Assembly (NCBI RefSeq): GCF_963678635.1
Contig: NC_087062.1
Coordinates: 70,089,345-70,153,344 of the forward strand
DNA: 64,000 nt
Direction of reading: 5' to 3'
Origin: Symsagittifera roscoffensis
Taxonomy: Eukaryota; Xenacoelomorpha; Acoela; Convolutidae
A program made the translations under genes and the position numbers. This document shows positions 47,261-59,400 of this stretch, in pieces. Within the stretch, counting starts at the first letter, position 1; each line of letters begins with the position of its first letter. The notes under the pieces were generated by a model that ran no database searches, was not told the DNA's origin, and was given only the letters and a program-made list of their open reading frames with translations.

Positions 47261-50121
47261 GACGGAAATTTTAGGTTAAAGATTTTTTGGCAGAACTATG
47301 AATTTATCCGCTGATAAAATCAAACATTAAATTGACTAAATTGATTCCGCTTATTCATCTGAATGAGTTGATACTCATCTTTGAGAGTGTACGAGTTTTT
47401 ACGCTGTGTCCTTTTATCGCAAGTTTCTGGCATAACGTTAAGCCTCCCAAATAGATTCATTTGTTTGGTGCAACAAAAATTGAGTCTTTAGTCTGCCTGA
47501 ACTTGAACGTAAACAAATTTCACTATAAAATTTTTAAAGTCCCAGCTACTTTTTTCTCATATTTTTTTTCTAGATTTCAAATGATTGCAGAAAAATGAAT
47601 TCGAAGTTTTAAGCAACACTCATTGAGCTTGTTCAACACGAAAATCAATGTATGATTCGGTAAAATTTTTACTAACTACTGCAGAAAAACGGGTGTTTTA
47701 ATTTCAATACCAAAGAAAATTGATAGTAAGTTCCCATTATGTGAATTTAAAAATGTTTAAACAGATATTCAAATCCAGCCTAATTGAAATTTGGAGCAAA
47801 TGCAAGAAAAGACACAATCTACAAATACTTACAAAATATATGTTGTTTAGACATTTTAGAAATCGTAAGATCATATATGGAGTGTTCATGTGTGCCAACA
47901 TAAAGATTGCCGATTTTTAAAAAAATTTTTAATCCGTAATCAAATCGTTTTTGGAATTAATAAGCTTCTTTTTAACGTTCCAGTTGTTTTATATTAGGTT
48001 TTGTTTGAGTTTTAGAACAAACTCGGAAGAAAAATAGCTTTTTTTGAAAGTATATGATGCTAATTTAGGAGAGTAGTATGTTTGTTTTGCTGATTCCAAA
48101 AACAATTGCTCAAAATTCTCTCAATATCTTTTGCTATTGCTCCATAGTTTCATCAGCCTTGTCTTTTCTTGGGTCCCAGCAACACATTGTATCGAAAATA
48201 GTTTTTCGCACTCTTGATCATTTTTTTCAGCTTTCGGCTACTGAAATGTCCGAATAAATACGATTATTGTAGTTTTCCTAGGAATCTGTTGACTTTTTGT
48301 TTTCAAAGACTGGCAGAATACAAAAATTGTGTTTTACTCGGCCAAAAAGAATTTTTCTTCATTGCAATACAGTTGAATTATTTTTCCAGGTCGTCTTTTT
48401 TGGGTTTTAAAAATTGTTCTTACGATTGTTTTTCTAGAGCACTTAAAAGAACATGTTTTAACAAATTTTTCGTATCTCAGGCGACTGTTTTGATACAGAA
48501 AAAACAGGTTATATGTCGTTTTTTTGCGAGATATCTAATGAAAATTGGTATTTACGAGCGCTAAAAGCGACTTCAGAAAAATTTGAGGCTAGTTAGCCAA
48601 AAGGCAAGCCGTAATTTATTAGCAAAGGAGAGACCCTTGGGTGGCCATGGAGATCATTTATTAATCAAAACACAGCTGATTTTGTTTTGGTTGAAAACAG
48701 TCTAAATGCAAGAATAATTTTTTAATCGTAATCCTAGTCGATTGAGGCGAGTTATTTTGCAAAATCTTGCAAAATTCTTGCAAATTAGGGTTATCTTGCC
48801 AGATTATGCAAGATGGAGGAGACCCTGCAAGATCTTGCAAGATAATATACTCAGAAAATTTTTCAGACAAGTTCATTCGGAGCGCCAAAAAACACTACGC
48901 AGATCCAATCTAACTACAATCACAAAAAATTTTGAATTCAGATTCGAATACAAATAAAGTTAATGAAAAAGTTAAAAAATTATTTGAACAATAATTTTTC
49001 AGTTTTCGTATTGTTAAAAATTTCAGTTTTTTGTTACAATTTATGTATTTCAAATTATTTTTTATATTTCAAATTAAGGTTTTCAAAAACTCGTCGAAAA
49101 CTAGTCAAATAATTTGTCTAGTTTTGCAACTCTAGCTGTTAAAACATAATTTTGTGCTATTGTCGAAATTTTCATGAGAAGAGTAAATTAGCTTGATATG
49201 TTTTGTATGTTGTGTTCACATAACTTTTTGTATGTTGTAATTAACTTCATCTTCTTAAGCGGTTAAACAGAATTATTTTTTCTTTTTTGTTGATTTGATT
49301 TAGTATTTACATGTTACCACTTGTTACTGGTATTGTTTCCTTGCTACACAAACGCTCTTCGCGTGATCGTTTTGTCCCACCAAATCATATCTTTAAGGAA
49401 CTTGCTTTAAAAAAAACTATTTTTAAAGGAGGTTATCTAGCGTATTTAAAGCAGGTAATTAAAACAAAATTTTTAATATTTTTCCTCCAAATTAATTTAA
49501 TTTTAGTTTAGTTTGGAAGAAAACTCTTTAAAAATTTGTATCAATATTCTTTTTTAAATGCGTTTAGTTTTCACAGTTTTTTCACTGTTGTAAAATAAAA
49601 AAAAATAGAATCAGTGTGTTTTGATTGATAAAAAGTCTTCAGTTTTAGTCGAGTCCGTCGGAAATTTTATCGTAAGCCAAATCACAGGCATTGAATTGAG
49701 GCTCCAAATGTATCCATCACTCAGTGGAAAAGTCTCAGCAAAGTGTACGAAACAGAGAAAAGAATTGATTTTTGAGTCTCAATAAGAAAAAGAGCATTAA
49801 GCCACACAGCTCTTTAAATTTCAATAATCTTTATGTAAGACAAATATTTTTGAAAAAAAAAATGGCCATTTGGTATTTCTTCTGTTCCGTTTCATATCGA
49901 CTTTTGAGGCAAGTAGAGAAAATAGTTCGAGCCATTTGCGTTTTTGTTGAAGACGTAATTTGCCTTTGTTATGAATTGAAGTATATTCAAAAAGAACTCA
50001 AAGTAATGCCATAAAAATGATCGTGAACCTCTTTTATAACTTTTTCCTGAAAAAAAAAATACAAACAAATTTCATTACAAAAAATTCATATAGTTTGAAT
50101 TTCAAAAACTGGTTATCAATT
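47261..50121. other. Intergenic AT-rich DNA
   Basis: No supported gene. Short frames (for example 48214-48564) are phenylalanine/cysteine-rich and lack family features. A small cluster of CTTGCAAGAT palindromic units lies at 48755-48850. Confidence 0.5.
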
Positions 50122-50127
50122 TTTATT
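50122..50127 (-). promoter_or_regulatory. Candidate polyadenylation signal of the alpha-2/delta gene
   Basis: AATAAA on the minus strand, about 80 bases after the TAG stop at 50207-50209. The distance is normal for a 3' UTR end. Confidence 0.5.
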
Positions 50128-50206
50128 TAAGAAAACACTTGAAAATTGATGAATGTAATTTTGAAAATATCGCTGTCGTAAATTGCCGAATAATTGATCT
50201 TTATCG

Positions 50207-50405
50207 CTAAAATATCTGAGCAGTCATGAGCAATAGAAGAAGCGCGATTGTCTTGTGTGGTGTTTGGAGGCGGAGGGTAGTGGCTGAGCCGCATTGTTTG
50301 TACACGTTCTCTTCCATCGGGCTATGGGCGGGGCAGTTGGTGCTGGGAGGTTCGCGGTGGTAGTTGGGCTGGTCACAGATGTCATACTCTTTGCGAGGAT
50401 ATTGT
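50207..50405 (-). other. Exon 4 (terminal) of the alpha-2/delta gene
   Basis: Acceptor CTGCTGCGCTTCAG|A. It encodes 65 residues after the split codon. Cysteines and the EEN...CG segment match the C-terminal delta layout. A C-terminal KTIALLLLLMTAQIF then stop is a GPI-signal-like end. It is a GC-rich island in AT-rich DNA. Confidence 0.8.
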
Positions 50406-53400
50406 CTGAAGCGCAGCAGAAGTTTTCCGTATATTTTATAAAATTGTTAAGAGAAGATAGAAAAACAGAAATTTTATCGTTGGTTGTAGAGAAAATTATT
50501 TAATTTTGTAGCTATAGTTGAATAGTTCATTGCCGAGTATCGGATATTCATACAGCCTCAGATAAAAACGATTAAAAAGCGTTACGCTTTCTTGTTTATA
50601 TAAAGCTTTGACAAAACCAGTTTTAAAAGGTACTAAAAAATTGCAAATTTAATTTTTTTGAGTTTTTTTTGATAAATCCTTCCTCCGCGGACATCAAGTA
50701 GAAAGTTTTTTCTAGCCTTCAGTTTAAAAAAATCGTATTCTCATCTGGTCAGCGTTTATTGACACATTTAGTTTTCGTCAATTCAACTTGAAAGGGTTTC
50801 TGCGCTGGATTAGGTTTCCGCTTGCGCTACGCGTAAAGAAAAATCCAAAACGCTTTAATTGTTCAAAAAGTGATAAAAATTGTTTTTTGCTATCCCCATT
50901 TAGCTGAAAAAAATGTTACAAACTTAGTTAAAAATCAACAAAATATATTTTTTGTTGATTTTTTTTTCTTTGCTCAAATTAGCGTGGAATGTTAGTGAAT
51001 TCGACATAGTCCACAACATTGGTCCTTGCAACATTGACAACAAGCAAAAAAAGCAAAAAAAAGCTTTTTAAAAAATTTTTTTTTTTATAAACAAAAACTT
51101 TTCTGATTTTTTTTGAATTTTTTGTCTTTTGCTAAATGAAGCCTGCAAAATCCACTTTTCCAGAGTAAAATAAAACTAAATATTTCAAAAAAAAACTAAC
51201 CTTATGTTGAAAGAGTAAAGCAAAAACCTAGATATTCCGCACTTTTTTCGAAAGTCTGAAAAACAAGTGCTAATTTGCATTTTTGCTTTGTATTTCTACG
51301 GCTTTTGTATACTCGAAACATGCTTATCTCGTTGCGGTTGAGCAGTGAACTACTAATTTTTGGTTAATCTTTCCAGAAATGGTATATATTTGAATGAAGT
51401 TAGATGAGAAGTAAATATTTTCTGTACAGAAAACACAGAAAAATAGTAAGATTATCTATATAAACTTTCTATCGTGATTAGAAGTTTTAATTGGGTACGA
51501 AGTTGGGTACGACCATCGTTCAGCCATCTGACAATAATTGATGCTCTGGGCTGTATGTTACAAAAATTTTCAAGGGCTGCAAGGATTTGAAATGTGACCA
51601 GCTGGCCAATTTGAGAAAACTATTGCGTGAGAAATTTCCAGCTTTCTTTCAGTGTAAAAACCTTCAAATCGAGTAATTTGCACAAGTTAAAATAAGTAAA
51701 ACAAGACTGCTCGTATCAGGGCGAATCCCTGAAAGTTTTGACTGCCTTTTAACGTTTATGGAGCAGTAATAACATAAACAACATAAAAAAATTAAATGAA
51801 ATAAAATAAAATGAAAAAAAAACTTTTTTCTAAAATTTGATAATTTTTCTATGATGAAAATCATCCCCCCACACGCCATATAAAGTACAAAACAAGAGAT
51901 CTCGCTCCTTGTATCAAATCAATTATGGCAAATATGCTTCTTTCAACCAATTTGGAACGATTTCTAAGACGGATTAAATCTCCGCTTACGCGTTAATAGC
52001 GCGAATTATATCGCGCGTTAATTGTCCCAAATTGGTCAAAATGGCCAAAATGGCAACTTTTAAACCCTCATAACTTTACGAAAAATACTCACAGGTGAAA
52101 TATCTTTTCAAATTTAAGCTCAGGACAACAATACCTTTTGAATGATATGGAAAAGTTCCGTCAAAAATAGCATGTTAAAAAGTCGAAATTTGTCTGAAGA
52201 AAAAAAACCCACCCCGAGCACAAATCTTCCGTTACTTTCGTATCGAAAGTCGGAACAACAAGACTGCTCGTATCAAGGCAAAACCTTGAATGTTTTTTAA
52301 GGTCTATGGAGCAGCAATGATAAAATTAAATGTAATAAAATAAAAAAGAATTGTAGGTTTTAAATTTGAAGTTTTTTTTGTGAAAATCATCCCTGCACGC
52401 AATATAAAGTACAAAGTGGTAGATTTAGTTCCTAGTAACAAATCAATAATGGCAAGCAAGCTTTCTTCAACCAATTTGGAACGATTTCTACGACGGATTA
52501 AATCTCCGTTTACGCATTAATTGTGCCAAAAATATCGAGCGTTAATTGTCCCAAATTGCCAAAAACGGCTTTATTTAAACCCCCAAACCTTAACAAAAAA
52601 TAATCACAGGTGAATAATCTTTCAAATTCAAGCTAAGTACAACAATACCTTTTGAATGATAAAAAAAAATTCTGTCAAAAATGGCTAGTTAAAAAATCGA
52701 AATTTGTCTGAAGAAAATAAAACCACCCGAGCACAAATAATCAAAACGAGCACAAAATTTCATTATATAGACTACACTCGAGAGAAAAACTTCCAGTTAT
52801 TAGGGTTAGTAGTTTTTAGGGCTGTGTCCTAATACGAGCAGTCTTCTTGTTTTGAAAAACTGTGCAACTTATTCTTTTAAATTCCATGCGGCATGATTTA
52901 AGTCCTATTGGCGAGCTACCTTCGATTGAGTGTAAGCAAAGAACCAGGAAAAATCTCAAATTACTTTATGATTATCTTACATGGATCCTCGTTTTTAAGC
53001 GGAAACTATAGCATGAAAAATTTCTTACGATTGGAGCTAAGCGTTTCGATACTGGTCAATTATTCTAAAATTCAGATTGAACATTTTAACCCAAACTTTT
53101 TATAAAGTTATTGAACAGGGCAAGATCTGTTTTGAATTGATAAAAATTAGAAATGAGGCAAAAAAAACGTTTTATGATTAAATAAAAGCGTAAGAAATTG
53201 CGGTCATTGAGTGCAGCATTTCTGATGAGCAACAATTTATTTTTTGGCTTCTTTCTTCTGGAAGCTCTGACGTTATGAAGCTCCATGCTTTCAGAATAAA
53301 GTAAGAGGCGTTTGATTGTAATAGCCCGCGGCGAACATCAGAGAAAGTCCGAATATTTCAACTGCCTTTCAAGATACCTTTCAAGAGACCAGGGAGACAA

Positions 53401-56400
53401 TATCTTTCGCATGGTAAGAAAATGCCATCAAAAACAACTAGTTAAAAAGTTAAGTATTATCTGCAGGAAAAAACCCACACGAGCAGAAATATTTCGTAAC
53501 TTTGTTAGAATCACTTATAGAATATCAAGGTATAGACGTAGTTCTCATAGACAGACCAGTTATAAAGCCGCAACACACGTATGTACACAACTTAAAAAGT
53601 TTGATAACCACTTCTTTGGCTCATCAATTTTGCACTTTTGTTCTCATTTAAAACTGGTGAATTGAAAAAATCTGTGTTTAAGTCTGATTGGGATGACAAC
53701 GGGTACAATAGCCCAAAATTAAATAGGATGAATACGGAAGGTATTTTGGGCCGCATCTGATGAAAGCAATTGTGTTTCCCCTCCTGTCTGTCCAAAACGA
53801 CAGTCAACGCCTTCGGTTACATTTTGACACGCTTTTTATTTGATCTCAATTTAATCAATAACTTCAAATAGAAACTGCATGCTTAAGGATGAAAATCTGA
53901 AATTGAACTAGAAAGCTGAAAGTTAGATTGAGTATGTTGGTAAGGTAGGTTTGCGACCTAAGCAAGCCATAAATTAGCCATTACATTTTAACTTCACTAA
54001 GGACGATTCGCTGTTATGCTATAGTTTCTGTTTCACATAAAATATGTTCAATGACTAAATATGTTTTTTTTAAATAAGCTAATGATGATCTATCTCCTGA
54101 CAAAATTCTGAACGATTTTTTTGAACTTGATAACCTTGAAATCTGCATTGGTAAGAGCTAGCGCTGGATGAACAGGAAAATATCATACCATTTGACTTGT
54201 CTCCAGAAAGAAAGTATATTCTGCTCAATTTATTTAGTTAGGTCGAAGACCTCTAAAAATCAATTATGACAGTGGCACCCAGGGCTATATTCTCCCAAGG
54301 TCTCCCGGATTCTCAGTCGAAAAGTTGGTGGTTCGATGCTCACCATGATCTGAGGTCGTTGCTGGAGGGAAAGATAACAATTCTCAGCCCAAAAAAGTAA
54401 CAAAAAAGTTGAATTTTGTTCTAGAGAAGGTCTCAAAATCGGTTCTAAGTACAGAGCTGAACAGCTCGTATGTTGTTGCTTTTTCCTCGAGGACAAATGG
54501 TCTCAACTTGAAACTTAACCAGTGTGAACAAATAGTTTTTATGACCGAAAATGTGATTATACCAACTTTGCATTTGGGATGACAAGTCCTTGAACGCACC
54601 AATCTGCACTGACGGGCTCGGAAACAACTAATAGCTGCAGATTAGTCTCCGGCACCCACGTGACATAGTACCATCGGGAGGCGCCGTCTGCCGAGCAGTT
54701 GTATACTTGTCCCGATGTCAAGTCCGAGCATGTCTTGATGCGGTCCGAAAAGGGGGGCGTGTCAGCGCTTGATCGCTTGAAGAAAAGTCGGCCGGCTGTG
54801 AACTAATTTGAGGAAAGTTCTGTTTTTATTTCTCAGATGGGATTACTTCTCATTTTTTGAATTTAAAAGCATATTTTTGATAATATATTAAATAATTTTT
54901 GATACAATTTATTCTCAAAAAAATCAGCTTACATCCAGGTCTAAAGTTTTTGAGTTATGCTTTGACCTGTTCGATCAAAATATGGTTTTTCAAAGTTCCC
55001 GGCTGAAATTTTGCTCATAGTTTCTGGATGTTGGTTGTTCAGGTACTTTTCTTCCATCTTGAATATTTATCACATAAGGTCTGGGTTAAACATTCTCAAT
55101 TCAACTTCAATGCTCAATTTTCTTTTTTGACTTAAAACATGTGGTCAATTAAACTCCTTATTGGGAATTGACAAGATGAGAATAATTTTAAATTTTTTTT
55201 TTCGCTGGCATCAATTTATCTTCAACATCGCTGTTGAGCTCGCAGAAGCGCTTATACTTTAGCAAACGCAAAGTTTTTTTCCGAAACATTTTGTTTGTGA
55301 TTTTAAAAATATTCTGTTCTCATCTTAAAAGAGTTTCCTATTATTATTTGATAGTTTTTGTTGTTGTTTGAAGGTTTTTCAAAAGTATATCAACAAAAAG
55401 TGAACAATCTTTGCGAAAAACATGTTTTGTTGCAATTAGCAAGTCAAGCTCTGTAATTATAGCAATTAGTTTTAATTAGCAATTAGCAAGTCACACCTTT
55501 TAGAGTGTCATTTCCGCGCTTTGCGTCAGCATCATTTTGTTCAGGAAAAACCATTTAGAACAAGGACTCTGATGTGAACTTGAATACACATTGCATGCAT
55601 AAGGAATTCAGATCCAATTAAGTATTACTTTGAATTTTAACTTTTAAAAAATGAAAAAAAAATTAAAAGGAAAAATATTTAAAAAAATTGTTTTGTAAGT
55701 TTTCAATTTATGTTTTTTCCATAAGTTTTTAGATTACTGGGCTGCGAACAATCTTTACTAGTTGCATAGCAGTCGGCTGCCTGTGTTATATTAAGGAGTG
55801 GATCTGATGTTCAAGAATCTTTCAAGAATTTTTCAACCATTTTCTTACATCGACGAAAATGATTTACCGGCGGCTCTCTTGGCAGGAAAATATTTTTTGA
55901 AAAATAGCCTTAACTGACTACCGTAGCTTAAACACATTATTTATAATTAGTAGCTATTCAACTGCTACCAGTACGACAAAAAAAGAACTTTCCTTGTGTT
56001 CCAGAATAGTACACGATGTAGGATATCCATGCGGGTGGTCGTAGTCTTGGGCATGGGTGAGGTGCACATTGAAAAAGTTAGCCCAAAAGAGGTACAAAGC
56101 ATTGACAGGAAATGATAAAATAGCACACATGGAAGAAGTAAATAAGGCAAAAATCTGATTGAAGTTGACGATAAAAACCGAGCAGATCAACTCAGAAAGA
56201 AGTCCCACGACATGAGACGAGAAATTAAAAAATGAGCGGATTTTAGTTGATGAAGATTCTTTGAGGTCGAATATTCTACTAGGGCACGTGCAGAGATGGT
56301 TTTCGAACAGGGTCTGACTGAAAACGCCCTTTTGCACCAGTTTTTGCATCACACACTGCTCGACTGCAAACAGGGACCGCCCTGAAATTAAATAAGTTTT

Positions 56401-59400
56401 TTTTATTGGCTATCTTACCAAAAATTAAATGATTGTTTATTGTTATATCAGATTAATTTCCCATAAACAGATTTTTTTAACAAGGCCCGCATGGCAAGAA
56501 GGAGGAGAATTCAGTCTAAGGCTCAACTTTTTATAGGCCCACTGTGAAATTGGGTGAAGATGTAGATGGTTCACTTCAATTTAAAAGCGTTTCTTCCTAA
56601 ACACAAATTTTTCTTTAATACTACAAACACGCGTGGAAAAGAACATTACGAGGCCAAACTGTGCACTGGATAGGCGCACAATTTTGTGTCTGTATGTTCC
56701 TGGATTCCAGAGACAAGTCTTTAAACATGTTCCAAAATGTAAGTGGATTCCACTTACAAAAGTTTCGTGGAATCCGCGTACAAATACATGTAACGTAAAT
56801 TTTGTCGGCATATTTGTTTTGTTGCAGATTCCGCAACAAGCAAATATAACTAGTTGATCTGAATTCCGCAATTTGAAAATTATTTCGCTAAATGTAAGTG
56901 GAATCCGCAAAATTTATGTGGAATCCGCAAATGTAAGTGGAATTTGCAAACAAAATGCGGATTCCATTTACAATTTGTGGACTACACTACAATTTGTGGA
57001 TTCCTCTTACAATTTGCGGGTTACGCGTACAGTTGCGGATTCAGCAACCGCTCAATGTAACTATACTCATGTCTTATTGTTTGTTTGTGAATTCCACAAA
57101 CTGTTCTGGATTCAGCAAATACAGTTGCGGATTCCGCAAATTCGCCTATTTTTAGAGCAATTTGTTTGTGGAATTCAAAACAGCAAAGACGATCAAAGAA
57201 AAGTAGCAATGTTGCGGACTCCGTTTACAATGCACAAAATGCACAGTTTGGCCTCGTAATAAAGTTCTGTTAAATTATACATCCGCCCACCTCTCAGCCA
57301 AATCCGGGTTGAGATATCCGACATATGTTTTGATCAGCTGCATGCGCAGAAGAAGGGGGAGGGCAATTTGATTTTCCGAGCTCTCTGAGAATTCTCCAAA
57401 AAGTCACCCCTCAAATTGAGTTTTGTTGTCGCCGAAGGCTCCCTTAGAACAACTTTGAGGGAGACCCTTTGAAAAATTTTAGCAACTAGAATTGAAGGTG
57501 AGGGCGGTCGCATTAACTTCCAAACAAAGTCGAAAACATGAACGAAACATTGTCGAACACTGTTTCGAGTGATTGTCGAACACAAGGTCCAACAAAAAAT
57601 CGATCAGAAACTTTATCGACACAAAGTCAAACAAATGTCAAATTATGGTTCAACCTATACTGGAACACATTTTCGAACCAAATAAATATATTGAAAAAAT
57701 AAGAGCTTTAAAAAAGAAGATTGATTGGAAAAAAGCAACTTTAAACGGAAAGGAAAATGTTTAATTACAATTACAGACCAGTTGCAAAAAAAGTAAGAGT
57801 ATCCAAGATTATTGAAAGAGTTGTGAACTCTCAATTGACTGTTTTTCTAGAATGTAATAAGCTTCTAGATACCAACCAATTCGCTTTTAGAACTAAACGT
57901 TTCACAGAAACCTGCTTGTTGAAAACGATTGAAATTTTAGGTTAACTTCACGAAAACACTTCAGTGATTGTGCTTGGATTTGACTTATCAGCAGCTTTCG
58001 ATACCAGAGAATGAAAAGGTTTGAGTGATACACTACAAAGGCGGTTCATTACACAAGAAGTGTCTAACAACTGGTTAATGTCCTAAGCTAGTAGCCGAAA
58101 ACAAACAGTACAGGTCAATAACGAAATCTTGCGAAAAATGGAAATAAAGTACGGATTCCCACAAGGGTCAACTCTTGGTCCAATCATTTTCATTATGTAG
58201 TTGACAAAGGTTGGCGATTATCTCAAATCTCTTGGTCTTTCTTACCAAATCTACGCTGCTGACAACTTGATAGATGTATCAATAGACCGAAAAGCGAAAG
58301 ATTCAACAAAAACATCGAAAGTAATACAATTGTAGCGAAACTAAATACAAAGTTCCATCAGCTGAAACTGAAGATCAAGCCAGGCAAAACAGAAACACAA
58401 AAAAAAACGATAACTGAACAGGATCTCGAAACACAGTTTAGTCCAGAACGCTGTTTGTCGGTTGTCGGTTCGCATTTGGAATGAGGAAACACGAATTCAG
58501 CAAAGAGCTAAGATACAAATTATATTTTGCACCTATCAAAAAACTAAATGTTTTTAAATCAAGTTTTTATGCATAGAAAAAAAACTGAAAACGTATCTCT
58601 TGAAAACTGCTAAAATGCGTTTCCAATTCTTATAAGCATCGCGGATCGAGAGAAAAAAATCGAGTTCTCAGCAAGAAGAAGTGCTCAATTGATTTGAAAT
58701 CATCCACGTTGACAATGTGAAAGAATGCTTCAACATTATTCTAGAATCCTCTCTAGTGTTCGGTGTTTACCTTAGAAGCACAATCCCTATTTCGTGCCAA
58801 GGCGGCGCAGAATACAATCCTGTGCAATGGCAATATCATGGAAGACTCAGAGAGGTTCAAAGCTCAAAAAACCCTTATAATGGGATGAATAAACCATCTG
58901 TTTGACAAAGAACAAAAAAACGATGAGCCACGTTAAGACTTTGGATGAGACTTTGAATTCGTATGCTTAAGTTCAAAAGCTTCAATGTCAGATTGATTGA
59001 ACTTACTGAAAGAAGGAAAAAGTAAGACACTATCAAACGCCTGAATAGATGCTACAGTTACCTAGCACATGAACAGGTAATATTTTGTTTCGTACATAAG
59101 TATTTTCGCTATAGGAAGCATACAAAATGGGACGCGTTAGAATCCGAACCTCTTCACTTCCGAGAACTTGCAGCTGACTTCAAAATAGCCTTCAAAATCC
59201 TATCAAAAAATATAGGAAAATTTAGTAACATTTCCAAAAAACAATTAAGCAAACCATCTTTTTATTTGACTCGTTCAATTTTGTAATCATTTGTGTCAAA
59301 TCGATCGAAAGATACCACGCTTGTATCATTGTATCATACGCAGCCGAAACCATTTTACCTTCTGTCGAGTGGGGTCCAAACATAACCAGTTTAGGTCAAG

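Noticed and set aside
48214-48564. 116-codon plus-strand ORF as a gene
   Set aside because: Rich in F, C and K as expected from AT-rich DNA, no domain, no splice or promoter support.
50294-50503. Plus-strand ORF rich in glycine and valine
   Set aside because: It is the antisense shadow of alpha-2/delta exon 4, whose minus-strand reading matches the family C-terminus.
53312-53665. 117-codon plus-strand ORF
   Set aside because: Part of it is a fragment of the TIR family seen at 51.7-52.9 kb, and it lies antisense in intron 3. Not supported as a gene.
54260-54602. Minus-strand frames downstream of exon 3 as the last alpha-2/delta exon
   Set aside because: They lack the delta-type cysteine spacing and hydrophobic end, which are found instead at 50207-50405.
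56382-56418. A 37-bp intron (GGTAAG...TTTCAG) just upstream of alpha-2/delta exon 2
   Set aside because: The acceptor is real in my model, but the donor would give an extra exon of about a dozen codons without family similarity. Direct splicing from 59863 restores the family sequence.
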